From positions 124,001 to 188,000 of the forward strand of contig NZ_JASCRR010000003.1 of the NCBI RefSeq assembly GCF_030010215.1: a stretch of DNA of 64,000 nt, written 5' to 3'. Position numbers and translations under genes: made by a program. Positions 18,897 through 27,415 of the stretch are shown piece by piece. The notes under the pieces were generated by a model that saw nothing but the letters and a program-made list of their open reading frames with translations, was not told where the DNA came from and did not search any database. This stretch comes from Tianweitania sp. UT-5YL-CI-8. Its GTDB lineage: Bacteria > Pseudomonadota > Alphaproteobacteria > Rhizobiales > Rhizobiaceae. Position 1 is the stretch's first letter; each line of letters opens with the position of its first letter.

Positions 18897-19097
18897 CTAT
18901 GTCGGCTTGTCTTTATTTCGGGCGGCTATCTTAGCGATGAGCAGAACAATGCCGAAAACAACGAGCACACCGCCTCCGATTGCGGTGCCGAAATATCCAT
19001 AGCGATAACCCGAGGCCAAGAGGAGGAATCCCACAACGATCAGAACCAAGGCGGCCAATTTGATCGCGCCACGCGGTAGCCCGCTGTTTGTAGCCAT
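18897..19097 (-). CDS. Small two-helix membrane protein
   Basis: 66-residue protein from the ATG at 19097, preceded by a purine-rich GAGAGAGAUUGAGA ribosome region. Two hydrophobic segments (AALVLIVVGFLLLASGYRYG and GGGVLVVFGIVLLIAKIAAR) are joined by a glycine-rich turn, with a charged C-terminus (RNKDKPT). I do not recognise a characterised family; many short proteins of this shape occur beside stress genes in alphaproteobacteria. It is convergent with the AI-2E remnant. Confidence 0.6.
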   Translation of the reverse strand: MATNSGLPRGAIKLAALVLIVVGFLLLASGYRYGYFGTAIGGGVLVVFGIVLLIAKIAARNKDKPT

Positions 19098-19345
19098 TCT
19101 CAATCTCTCTCTTTAGGACTTGTGCTGCCGCGTAACCTGAGTTCGGTTCACTATGCCGGGAGGTGCCAATGCTCACAAGGGCAATACTGCGCAGATCGGG
19201 TTGTATTCGGGGTATCGGTCCATCGAAGATGAACGAAGCTTGGCTCGACACGAACGGCTTCTCCACCGATATCCTCTAGGAGAGGCGATAGGACGGCGAT
19301 GCGGACCTCCGGCATATTTTTTGGACGCTCTGCCAATTGATAAAC

Positions 19346-19407
19346 CTCTCCAAATCGTAAAAAACTCTCCAAGAATACAATGCCTTGTGCGTGTAAAATT
19401 TGGAGAG
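19346..19407 (+). promoter_or_regulatory. Double anti-Shine-Dalgarno leader of the glycine-zipper gene
   Basis: CTCTCCAAAT at 19346-19355 is the exact reverse complement of ATTTGGAGAG at 19398-19407, which contains the Shine-Dalgarno (GGAGAG) of the gene starting at 19414. A second shorter copy, CTCTCCAA at 19365-19372, also pairs with 19400-19407. The leader could thus form either of two mutually exclusive hairpins that hide the ribosome site. The remainder of the 19098-19345 gap shows nothing I can name. Confidence 0.5.
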
Positions 19408-19413
19408 AACAAG

Positions 19414-19698
19414 ATGCGTAAATTTGCCCTTGCTGCTGCCGCGTGTACCTTACTTGTTGCCGGATGCACTTCAACCGAACAGCGCGTTGCGGGCACTGCT
19501 GCGGTTGGAGCAGGCACAGGTGCAGTCATCGGTGGTCTCGCAGGCGGTAGCCGTGGTGCGCTTATCGGGACGGCAATCGGAGGAGGGACCGGCGCCGTTG
19601 TCGGCGCTGCGACTGCGCAGCGTGAATGTGCGGCCCGCGACCGCTGGGGCAATCCGATTCGTGACAGCAGAGGGCGGCCGGTCATGGTTCGCTGCTGA
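19414..19698 (+). CDS. Glycine-zipper outer-membrane lipoprotein
   Basis: 94-residue lipoprotein. The ATG at 19414 has GGAGAGAACAAG directly upstream. The signal (MRKFALAAAACTLLVAGC) ends in a lipobox with Cys about 18. The mature part is a glycine zipper (GAGTGAVIGGLAGGSRGALI, GTAIGGGTGAVVGAA) as in YMGG/SlyB/OmpA-linked lipoproteins, ending with a basic, Cys-containing tail (WGNPIRDSRGRPVMVRC). Such proteins sit in the outer membrane and respond to envelope stress. The leader carries a possible translation switch (19346-19407). Confidence 0.82.
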   Translation: MRKFALAAAACTLLVAGCTSTEQRVAGTAAVGAGTGAVIGGLAGGSRGALIGTAIGGGTGAVVGAATAQRECAARDRWGNPIRDSRGRPVMVRC

Positions 19699-19869
19699 TA
19701 AACAAGCTGAAAGTGCCGGCGAGAGCAGATGTCTCGACCCGGCGCTTCGGCATTGCAGAAGAGATCGTCAGATATCCGTCCGGCAATCATAACCTGTGCA
19801 ATCAATCATGGCTGCATATCTTCAGGTGTTGCGGTTGTCGAATGTGCTTTCGGTTCTGAAAGATTGTAG

Positions 19870-20910
19870 ATGGCGGAGCCAAAGATTCTCGTACCTCTCT
19901 GGATCCTGGCGTTCGTCGCCCTTCTGTGGGTGCTTCAATCCGCGGCGACGGTAATCGCGCCCGTCGCCAGCGCCTTTTTCATCATAGCGATTGCCTGGCC
20001 GCTGCAATGTGGCCTTCAACGGTTTCTCCCAAAACTGGCCGCGTTGGCGATTATGGTTTGTATCATAGCCTTCGCTTTCCTGGCATTCGCGTCGATTACG
20101 AGTTGGGGCTTCGGCCGCGTCATTCGTTCGACGGTCGCGGACATCGGTCGCTTTCAGCTGCTTTACAGTGAGGTTGCCGCTTGGCTGGAAGGTCATGGCA
20201 TCGAAATCGCGGGGCTGTGGGCCGAGCATTTCAACGCGAGTTCGATCCTGCGGATGCTCCAGAGCATCACCCAGCGTCTGAACACCATGTTTTCGTTCTG
20301 GATCGTGGTGATTGTCTACGTATTGTTGGGTCTTCTGGATACGGAAACTGTCGGTAGAAACGCCCGTAAGGCGCTGAGCCCCGAGGCCGCCGCCGTATTG
20401 ATCGACGGGAGTGCGCTTACGGCCTCCAAATTGCGCCATTACATGCTGGTGAGGACACTGATGAGCTTGGCGACAGGCCTGATGGTATGGGCGCTGGCAA
20501 CCGCATTCGGTCTGAGATTCGCAGCCGAATGGGGCGCCATCGCGTTCGCGCTCAACTACATACCTTTCATCGGTCCGTTCGTTGCGACGCTCCTGCCCAC
20601 CGTATATGCCCTTGCGCAATTCGGATCGCCGCAATCAGCCCTGCTGATTTTCGCCGGCCTCAATGTCATTCAGTTCATCATCGGCAGCTATATAGAGCCG
20701 CGCGTCGCCGGCTATGCGCTGGCGATCACCCCGTTCATCGTGTTGTTCTCGGTATTCTTCTGGGCGTTCATATGGGGTGTTTTCGGCGCCTTCATAGGCG
20801 TTCCGATCACCATCGCGATCCTGACCTACTGCGCGCAAGCGCCGTCGACCCGATGGATCGCCACGTTGCTGGGTTCGCCAGATCCATCTTCTGAAGGGCA
20901 GCAAAGCTAA
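19870..20910 (+). CDS. AI-2E family (PerM/YhhT-type) membrane protein
   Basis: 346-residue inner-membrane protein with about eight helices. Family features: PLWILAFVALLWVLQSAATV and VIAPVASAFFIIAIAWPLQC at the start, a central soluble helical part (VAAWLEGHGIEIAGLWAEHF), then GAIAFALNYIPFIGPFVATL and GSYIEPRVAGYALAITPFIV near the end. Members export small molecules or act as Na+/H+ antiporters; the name AI-2E refers to E. coli TqsA and does not prove autoinducer transport. It is the intact paralogue of the remnant at 18470-18880, so one of two copies was lost. Confidence 0.88.
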   Translation: MAEPKILVPLWILAFVALLWVLQSAATVIAPVASAFFIIAIAWPLQCGLQRFLPKLAALAIMVCIIAFAFLAFASITSWGFGRVIRSTVADIGRFQLLYSEVAAWLEGHGIEIAGLWAEHFNASSILRMLQSITQRLNTMFSFWIVVIVYVLLGLLDTETVGRNARKALSPEAAAVLIDGSALTASKLRHYMLVRTLMSLATGLMVWALATAFGLRFAAEWGAIAFALNYIPFIGPFVATLLPTVYALAQFGSPQSALLIFAGLNVIQFIIGSYIEPRVAGYALAITPFIVLFSVFFWAFIWGVFGAFIGVPITIAILTYCAQAPSTRWIATLLGSPDPSSEGQQS

Positions 20911-20926
20911 CGATCGGCAATGGTCA

Positions 20927-21265
20927 CTAGGAGCGCATCACCCGATATGCAAAGCTGACCAAGCCGATCGAAGCAGCGCCTCCGATCAAGCCTGCCACCC
21001 CGGCGCCAAACAGGATTTCGAACGTAAGGCCGCTCGTGGCATACGATGCCGCATCGAGGACGCTTCCCACATAGCCGACAAAGTGGCCAAGCCCCGGAAT
21101 CTGCGCAGCCGTCAGCGCCAGGGCCATGCCACCGGCAGCGCCGATCATGGCGATCGTTGTTCGCCGCAGATCAGTTGCTTGACACAGCCCGCCGGCCGCC
21201 AAGGCGCTTGCCGCGCCTACGACAGCTTCTATCACAAGCACCAGAGCGATCTCGAGGCCGTTCAT
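20927..21265 (-). CDS. Small hydrophobic membrane protein, unknown
   Basis: 112-residue, mostly hydrophobic protein with three to four predicted helices (EIALVLVIEAVVGAASALAA, TIAMIGAAGGMALALTAAQI, GAGVAGLIGGAASIGLVSFA). Small-residue-rich helices suggest tight packing. No family recognised. The ATG is at 21265. It lies 16 bp past the AI-2E stop on the opposite strand and downstream of the DUF1269 gene on its own strand. Confidence 0.6.
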   Translation of the reverse strand: MNGLEIALVLVIEAVVGAASALAAGGLCQATDLRRTTIAMIGAAGGMALALTAAQIPGLGHFVGYVGSVLDAASYATSGLTFEILFGAGVAGLIGGAASIGLVSFAYRVMRS

Positions 21266-21371
21266 CTGCGGTTAGCCTTGCCCGGTGAGAGGCGACGTTT
21301 TTCGGCCGCCCTTCGCCCGAAGGCTTCGGCAACGAAGTGGCATCCATCGTGCCGCCGCGAAATGGAGCTCG

Positions 21372-21893
21372 CTATTCAGCAGGCGCTGCATCCGGTTCCG
21401 AAACAGCAGAAGCACGCTGAAGTGCGTCCCGCAGCACTTGCTCCTTTGTTTCGTCAAGCGACGTCCTGAGTACATGACCGCCGAAGCCCTGGATTTCCTT
21501 CAGCACCTTGTCGGCGGTCATGTTCTGTATGAGCACGAACAGCGCCGCGTTGCCGGGCTGGAGGCTGTTCGACAGATCCCGCATGAACTGGTCGTTGACG
21601 CCGACATCGGTCAAAGCGCCGCCGAGCGCCCCGGATGCGGCGCCTACGGCCATTCCGATCAGAGGGTTCAGGAACAGGACTCCGACCAGCAAACCCCAGA
21701 AGCTGCCCGATACCGCGCCGGACGCTGTCGTGTTCATAAGCTGATTGAGCTTGACCTTTCCGGCTTCGGTCTTCGTGGCAATCACCGCATCGCCGATCGT
21801 GATCAGGTATTCCTTCTGCAACTCCAGAAGCCGCTGACGGACCTCCTCGGCTTTCTGTTCATCTGGATAAACGATGGCGATCAAGTCGGACAT
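21372..21893 (-). CDS. DUF1269-family glycine-zipper membrane protein
   Basis: 173-residue protein of the DUF1269 family. The ATG at 21893 has AAGGAG five bases upstream, which settles the start against a GTG at 21899. The N-terminal soluble part opens MSDLIAIVYPDEQKAEEVRQ and continues YLITIGDAVIATK. A hydrophobic glycine-rich middle (GAVSGSFWGLLVGVLFLNPL and GMAVGAASGALGGALTDVGV) is followed by a soluble C-terminus (AALFVLIQNMTADKVLKEIQ). Length and order fit the family. Function is unknown; relatives are often near stress genes. Confidence 0.85.
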   Translation of the reverse strand: MSDLIAIVYPDEQKAEEVRQRLLELQKEYLITIGDAVIATKTEAGKVKLNQLMNTTASGAVSGSFWGLLVGVLFLNPLIGMAVGAASGALGGALTDVGVNDQFMRDLSNSLQPGNAALFVLIQNMTADKVLKEIQGFGGHVLRTSLDETKEQVLRDALQRASAVSEPDAAPAE

Positions 21894-22023
21894 GTACACT
21901 CCTTAACTTAAGCCCTGGGGCCTTTTCAACGACCCGAATTTACACGGTGATACGCATAAAAAAATGAGACCAGAGTCCTGAGGCTGTGCGCTGGATGTCA
22001 ATTTTCTGACGGGGGCTCCGCCC

Positions 22024-23682
22024 TTATCGACCGCTGCGATGAATGAGGTGTTCCTTGAGGCTTGCAACACGATCGGCGACCCAGCCTTCCGGAGCAGTGA
22101 CGGAGAGCCATGCGTCGACATAGTGCTCTGGCGCAAATACGTGGCCGTATCCCATCGGGGCGGAATTTGCGACAGCCATGTCGAACGCCAGTTGGAGCAT
22201 TGTCACTACCGGAAACCATCGCAGTTGAGGTGAGACATCCGGCCCGCGCGGCGCATCCATCCAGCCGGGGCGCCGATAGGCGTCCCGGTAGTCGAAGAAG
22301 GTGATGGCGTCGCTTGCATATTGCAGGTAGACGATGCGAACCGGTCCCCATGGCGCATCCGCAGGGACCGTCGAGCCGTCCTGGTTCATGAACCGGAACA
22401 TCGATCCGTCGCCGAACCCTGGGAGCCACGCCGGCGTCCCCGAATTTCTCGCAGCAGTCACCTGCCGCCAGATGCTGCTTTCGAAGGGAGGTCCGCTCCA
22501 AACCGCACCTTGAATCGGATCGCCGATGATTTCGAAGAGGTTTGCCGAGCGCTCCGAATTCATCGCGCCAAGGCTGAGCCCATGAAGGTAGAACTTGGGA
22601 CGATGGTTCTTCGGAAGGGTCGTCCAGTAAGCGTATACGGCGGAAAAGAGCGCTCGTGCCGCTTCCGCTCCATAATCCGGCTCGATGATCAAGGAGAGCG
22701 GGCTGGAAAGATAGGAATACTGCATGGCGACGCTAGCGACATCGCCGTTGTGAAGATATTCGAGCGAGTCAATCGCGGATGGGTCCACCCAACCAGTTCC
22801 TGTCGGCGTGATCACGACCAGCATTGAACGATCGAAGCCGCCGACCCTTTTCAGTTCCTCGAGCGCCAGTTTGGCCCGCTGCTCGGCAGTCTCGCCGGCA
22901 GGAAGCCCGGCGTAGACCCGGATTGGAGAAAGTGCCGGCTTTTGGGTCAAAGCCGTGATCTCGGCTACCGTCGGTCCGCTCGCTATAAACCGACGGCCTG
23001 TGCGACCGAGTTCATTCCATGCCAGCAGCGAAGCAGAACTGCCCGTTACAAACGGCTCTGTCGGGCGCTCCTGGTCCGGTTCGAAAAGCGCATCGATCTC
23101 GGCATAGGAAGAATCGATCGCGTGCAACGCGGATCGCAAGAGGAGGCCGTTCGCCACCGCCCAGAACAGCACGATACCGACGGAAACCCCGATCACTCGC
23201 GCAACGCGTGGCGGCATGAAGCTGTCCGCAAACCGCGACAAGCGACGGACCACCGTCGTGAAGAGGCGGGCGAAGAGTACGAGCACGAGAAACGTAACGA
23301 TGGCAATCAGACATATCTCGATCGAATGCGCACTCGTAACGGGCTCCAGCTCCATTATTTTTCGGATCGAGTTTTGCCATGCATTCGACTGCCATAGAAA
23401 TCCGATGGCAACAGCAGCGCAAATCAATGCGGCCGATATCTTGATTACTCTGAGATATCGATCGCGCGGCTCCGGCAACCCCATATATCGCCATAGCCAG
23501 CGCCATACGATACCGATTCCATAACCAGCGGCAAAGCATGCTCCAGAGAGCGCACCTTGCATCAGGTATGTTCGAGGAATGAGACTGGGCGTGAGCGAGG
23601 CCGCAAAAAACACCGTGCCCAACACGAGGCCGCCGGCAGAAAGAGACCTCAAGAACCGTTGCGGCATGTTAGTTGGACGCAT
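22024..23682 (-). CDS. Membrane-anchored alpha/beta-hydrolase (Abhydrolase_9 type)
   Basis: 552-residue protein with an N-terminal multi-helix membrane domain (GLVLGTVFFAASLTPSLIPR, YLMQGALSGACFAAGYGIGI, IEICLIAIVTFLVLVLFARL) and a C-terminal alpha/beta-hydrolase domain. The nucleophile elbow is LHGLSLGAMNSERS, with the Ser in GLSLG; PTGTGWVDPSAIDSLEYLHN is a family signature. I placed the start at the ATG 23682, which avoids overlap with the HdeD gene that ends at 23700; an in-frame start at 23751 exists. The substrate is unknown, and members are linked to envelope lipids only by guesswork. Confidence 0.87.
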   Translation of the reverse strand: MRPTNMPQRFLRSLSAGGLVLGTVFFAASLTPSLIPRTYLMQGALSGACFAAGYGIGIVWRWLWRYMGLPEPRDRYLRVIKISAALICAAVAIGFLWQSNAWQNSIRKIMELEPVTSAHSIEICLIAIVTFLVLVLFARLFTTVVRRLSRFADSFMPPRVARVIGVSVGIVLFWAVANGLLLRSALHAIDSSYAEIDALFEPDQERPTEPFVTGSSASLLAWNELGRTGRRFIASGPTVAEITALTQKPALSPIRVYAGLPAGETAEQRAKLALEELKRVGGFDRSMLVVITPTGTGWVDPSAIDSLEYLHNGDVASVAMQYSYLSSPLSLIIEPDYGAEAARALFSAVYAYWTTLPKNHRPKFYLHGLSLGAMNSERSANLFEIIGDPIQGAVWSGPPFESSIWRQVTAARNSGTPAWLPGFGDGSMFRFMNQDGSTVPADAPWGPVRIVYLQYASDAITFFDYRDAYRRPGWMDAPRGPDVSPQLRWFPVVTMLQLAFDMAVANSAPMGYGHVFAPEHYVDAWLSVTAPEGWVADRVASLKEHLIHRSGR

Positions 23683-23699
23683 GCTATGGCGCGAACTCC

Positions 23700-24254
23700 C
23701 TAGTGTGTACTTTGCGCAGCAGTCGTCAATTGACGACTGGCAGCAATCCAACCCAAGCCGTGAAGAATGAGATCAATACCGAGAAAGGCACCTATCGCCC
23801 ACAGTCCGGTTGACGGCCACCCGATCAATATCATGACGCCCGCCAAGAGGCCGAACAATCCAGACACCAATATCAGCCACCGGCCACTACGCGCATTCCG
23901 TAACCCGGTGAACACTCTTGCCAGGCCTGAAACGATCAAAACGACACCAAGAACCGCGGTCAGAACCTTGAGCCCGAGGATGGGCATGCTAACGAGCGCG
24001 CAGCCAACGACGATGTACAGAATACCCAGCGTCGTTTGCCACAGAAATCCACGCCATCCTCCTGCCCAGACAGCGAAACAGATTTCAACAAATCCTACGC
24101 ATATGATCGCAATTCCCAACACCAGTGCGCTGACAACTGCAGCGAGCACGACATCGCCCAAAACGACAATGCCGGCGAGGATCAGCGCGATGCCAATCGC
24201 AGTGTTAGCCCAAGCAAAACGCCTAGGGCTCAAGGCAGCGGACACATATGTCAT
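23700..24254 (-). CDS. HdeD-family (DUF308) membrane protein, second copy
   Basis: 184-residue HdeD/DUF308 protein with about six helices in three hairpins (IGIALILAGIVVLGDVVLAA, TTLGILYIVVGCALVSMPIL, LSGLFGLLAGVMILIG-type segment and a final GAFLGIDLILHGLGW). It shares the C-terminal pattern with the product of 3687-4298, but overall divergence is high. It sits 17 bp upstream of the hydrolase start and is likely in one operon with it. Acid or general envelope-stress function is inferred from the family. Confidence 0.85.
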   Translation of the reverse strand: MTYVSAALSPRRFAWANTAIGIALILAGIVVLGDVVLAAVVSALVLGIAIICVGFVEICFAVWAGGWRGFLWQTTLGILYIVVGCALVSMPILGLKVLTAVLGVVLIVSGLARVFTGLRNARSGRWLILVSGLFGLLAGVMILIGWPSTGLWAIGAFLGIDLILHGLGWIAASRQLTTAAQSTH

Positions 24255-24286
24255 GATGAAGACCGAAACCTCTCGAGTTCATGCGA

Positions 24287-24589
24287 TCAACGGATGCGGC
24301 GGAAATCAACAACCCTGCCAGTTCTTGCACTGAGGGCTACCTCGAAACGGCTGCCGCCTCGACGTACGTGATAGATGAAGAAGCGGCCGCGGCAATCGAT
24401 ACGCCGAACGTCGCGCAAGCCACGATTTTGAAGCAGTCTCTGGCCCTGGACACATGTTATCGCCCTGCCTCGATTGAGGCTGGAGCCAACCATTATGTCG
24501 ACGGTGACGGCGTGAGCCGGCGCTGGGATCACCGCCGGCATGGCCAGAGTGATCGCGAGGCCAAAGACCAGTGTGTGTAGTTTACGCAT
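24287..24589 (-). CDS. Small secreted protein, unknown
   Basis: 100-residue exported protein: signal peptide MRKLHTLVFGLAITLAMPAV ending PAHA, then a basic domain with a Cys pair (ITCVQGQRLLQNRGLRDVRR, then IDCRGRFFIYHVRRGG). The final FEVALSARTGRVVDFRRIR resembles the PepSY-like ending found in small rhizobial periplasmic proteins. No function can be assigned. It is on the same strand as the HdeD gene, 32 bp upstream of its start. Confidence 0.65.
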   Translation of the reverse strand: MRKLHTLVFGLAITLAMPAVIPAPAHAVTVDIMVGSSLNRGRAITCVQGQRLLQNRGLRDVRRIDCRGRFFIYHVRRGGSRFEVALSARTGRVVDFRRIR

Positions 24590-24923
24590 ATGTTTCCTCT
24601 ACCTAGCTCTACCGGGACCGACTTTCGTCTAGGCATCAGCCTCCCGGCGAATGTCGTGTCAAGAAGCCATGCCGGGGTGCTGTTTGATTTGGGACGCTTA
24701 GCTTAGTCGTTGGATGCAGGGCCTATCATGGAGGGCACAGAGTGCGCCCAACCGTTGTTAATGAACGAACTCCCAACGCTCATACAGCGCTGATATTTTC
24801 TGGATATGTCACCGCCTATCTTGCTGTATATTGGGCTCGAACCATGGATGAAGGGCCCAGTGGGGCAAAAGGTGATCGTGTCCGGGATCTCCCAGGTAGG
24901 ACGACACTATGTGGGGGTGACGG
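24590..24923. other. Divergent intergenic region
   Basis: 334 bp between the small secreted protein (minus) and an AraC gene (plus). It must hold both promoters. Short open frames cross it but show no family resemblance and lack ribosome sites, so I call no gene here. Confidence 0.4.
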
Positions 24924-26015
24924 ATGCTGGAGGCGCCGAACTGGTACGCGCGTAAATACAACTCCCTCGTGGCCCGCACCCGAGAGTCGGACCCCGATGC
25001 AGAATTTCATATCCAGCAGATCGGTGCGCAGCGCCATACATCGCGCTTGGCGACCGTTGACTATGGCAACGCGTTCGTCCTCGACTTGCGGGATAAAGGC
25101 GGCATTGCGATGTCGGGAGCGATCGATGACAACGCGTTGACGGCGGTTTTCCTTTGGGGCGAAGGTACCACCTTTAATGGGGAACGGAGTGAAATTCCAA
25201 GGTTGCGGGTCCTGGGTCCGGGAACAGAATTCAACCTGGAGATGCCCGGTAGCTATCGCCTCATGCGGATCAGTTTGCGCGACTCCGCACTTGATTCTTT
25301 GCGTTCGACATCAGCCTCGCACCTAGATTGGCCAAACTGGCTGACCCCCGGGATGCACGAGCAGCGTCTCGACCCGAGAACGGAACTGGAGCTTCAACAG
25401 AAGCTGCTGCGGACCGTAGCGTTCGCGGGAGTCGCCGCGGGGCGCGGATACGACCTTCGGGCCGGCTTGGCTGTTGCGGCGAGCGAGGCAGGCGCTGCGC
25501 TCGCACGAGCGCTCACTGGTACCGCAGGGCCGCCCGCCCGCAGCCTCGGTTCTGTCGATCGACGCAATATCGTTGATGCCACTCTCGCCATTCTCGATGC
25601 TAAGCCGCACAATCCGGTTTCGATCAGTGCCCTCTGCGGGGTAATGAATATCGGCGAGCGAACGTTGGAGCGAGCCTTTCAGGAACAACTGGGAGTGACG
25701 CCTCGTGCCTATGAGCGGGAGCGGCGTCTCCGGGCGGCACACGGCCTCATCCTGATGGAGGGCGATCGGCTCTCGATTACCGATATCGCGATGAGCCTCG
25801 GCTTCTGGCACCTCGGCCGCTTCGCAGGAGCCTATGCGGCGCTTTTCGGATGCTCGCCTAGCGAAACACGGCGACGTTTCTGGCGCGCGCCGCAGGAAGA
25901 AGAACATCTCCGCTTGATCACTCCCACGGACGGCCACGTCATGCCTGTTCTCCAGCAGACCGGCGCCAGTGGTGGACTCTCCGGCAGCCAATCTATGGTG
26001 TCGGAAAGTGGATAG
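24924..26015 (+). CDS. AraC-family transcriptional regulator
   Basis: 363-residue regulator with an AraC_binding_2-like sensor half (TAVFLWGEGTTFNGERSEIP, GPGTEFNLEMPGSYRLMRIS). The C-terminal AraC HTH carries PVSISALCGVMNIGERTLER, AFQEQLGVTPRAYERERRLR, DIAMSLGFWHLGRFAGAY and FGCSPSETRRRF. It differs clearly in the recognition helices from the two AraC genes just downstream, so it belongs to another subgroup. The ATG at 24924 has GGGGGTGACGG upstream. Its target is unknown. The 330 bp that follow (26016-26344) contain no gene I can support. Confidence 0.9.
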   Translation: MLEAPNWYARKYNSLVARTRESDPDAEFHIQQIGAQRHTSRLATVDYGNAFVLDLRDKGGIAMSGAIDDNALTAVFLWGEGTTFNGERSEIPRLRVLGPGTEFNLEMPGSYRLMRISLRDSALDSLRSTSASHLDWPNWLTPGMHEQRLDPRTELELQQKLLRTVAFAGVAAGRGYDLRAGLAVAASEAGAALARALTGTAGPPARSLGSVDRRNIVDATLAILDAKPHNPVSISALCGVMNIGERTLERAFQEQLGVTPRAYERERRLRAAHGLILMEGDRLSITDIAMSLGFWHLGRFAGAYAALFGCSPSETRRRFWRAPQEEEHLRLITPTDGHVMPVLQQTGASGGLSGSQSMVSESG

Positions 26016-26344
26016 CAATTGGCTGGGCTTCAGGAGACTCTGACCGAAGGACACGCGGAATGTTGCGGCAGGTGATCACCAACACGCAAAGCGGGTGTCA
26101 GAGTCCGCCCGGGCATGCAGGAGAGCAGAATGGTGTTCGATCAACATTTAGACGCAGCCGCCATGCCAGTCTGCCTACGCACCTGGAGCGGGGGCCGTGC
26201 CTTCATCCTGACTATACGAAGCTCGAATCGTAGGGCTGAAAGTCGGTTGGGGCCAGAAGGAAGCTTCCGACTGATGGCTGGAAACGCAAGATGCCGTGAT
26301 CGCTCGAGATTGGCCTCCCCGACACCGGCGAGATAGGAATCGGC

Positions 26345-27415
26345 ATGGACGCGCGGATACGTTCAGCCGGCATTCCCTACGATCCATTCGCCGATCAACC
26401 TCTCCGTTGTACCGTCGACATGAGCACTTCGTCGGTGCGGGCCAGAGAACAATTCGAGCTTTTCCAAAGCTGGAACGACGGGGTCTTCGACGTCCAGCTT
26501 CTAAAGGCCGCCGACGCTTCATTTCAGGTCCGTCAGCGGATATGGCAACTGGGCGATCTGGCGCTAATCGCTGTCGAATATCCCGGTTTCGGCTACAATA
26601 TTCAATGGGAGCATCGAAAACGACCGTTGCTGGATCATTTGATGCTTTATGTGCCGGCTACACGATCCCCTGATGGCGTAAAGCGCGCGGGAAAGCCCGC
26701 GTTGAGATGTCTGGCGCTACCGGACATTGGGTCGGGCCACAATGACCTGCTCGTCGCGCTTTTTCTACCAAGCACGTTGCCGGCAACCAATCCGTCAAGG
26801 ATCGAAGTCAGCGACGCTAAATTGAACTTCCTCGCGGACTACCTGCTTTTGCTGTATCGCTCCCTTCCCGATCTTAGAGAAGGGGATATGCCGCACATCG
26901 TCACGGCGACGAGAAATCTTTTCGCGGCGGCCCTTACGCCATCCAACGACCACCTCCAGGCGGCGCAGGGGCCGATAGCCACCGTTGCCGCCGCGCGTAT
27001 TGCCCAGTTCCTCATGGAAAGGCTTCCCGATCCCGATTTAACGCCGGACAAGCTCTGCCGCGCGGTAGGCGTCTCTCGGTCTCGTCTCTATCGAATATTC
27101 GAGCCAGCCGGAGGAGTCTCCAACTACATCCGTCGCAAGCGGCTGCTCAAGTCGCGCGATGCACTGGCCGACAGTTCGGACAGACGAACGATCTCGAGAA
27201 TAGCCGAGGAATGTGGATTTACCGACGCGTCCACCTACAGCCGGATGTTCAAATTGGAGTTCGGCATATCTCCCAAGGAGGCCCGCGAACTCGGTTGGCA
27301 AGGGGTCAGGCACGCCGCCTGGCTGAGTACAGATCAGCCGGTGGAAGATGTCTGCAGCCTGAGCAATCTTCTGATCAACAATTCCCTGGGGCTGTCACTG
27401 TCTTCCAAGCGATGA
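26345..27415 (+). CDS. AraC-family regulator, tandem paralogue A
   Basis: 356 residues. The N-terminal sensor half has CTVDMSTSSVRAREQFELFQ and VRQRIWQLGDLALIAVEYPG. The C-terminal AraC HTH has LCRAVGVSRSRLYRIFEPAG, GVSNYIRRKRLLKSRDAL and FTDASTYSRMFKLEFGISPK. Its stop overlaps the start of paralogue B (ATGA at 27412-27415). The two proteins have identical length and the same layout, so they arose by tandem duplication and are probably made together. The regulator at 2086-3144 is a third, more distant member. The convergent P450 gene downstream is a possible target. Confidence 0.9.
   Translation: MDARIRSAGIPYDPFADQPLRCTVDMSTSSVRAREQFELFQSWNDGVFDVQLLKAADASFQVRQRIWQLGDLALIAVEYPGFGYNIQWEHRKRPLLDHLMLYVPATRSPDGVKRAGKPALRCLALPDIGSGHNDLLVALFLPSTLPATNPSRIEVSDAKLNFLADYLLLLYRSLPDLREGDMPHIVTATRNLFAAALTPSNDHLQAAQGPIATVAAARIAQFLMERLPDPDLTPDKLCRAVGVSRSRLYRIFEPAGGVSNYIRRKRLLKSRDALADSSDRRTISRIAEECGFTDASTYSRMFKLEFGISPKEARELGWQGVRHAAWLSTDQPVEDVCSLSNLLINNSLGLSLSSKR

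Noticed and set aside
19870-20910. Calling the AI-2E protein a quorum-sensing exporter
   Set aside because: The family name is historical and no LuxS-type genes are present in the window.
24742-25140. Open frame overlapping the start of the AraC gene at 24924
   Set aside because: It is in another frame of a well-supported regulator and has no family features.
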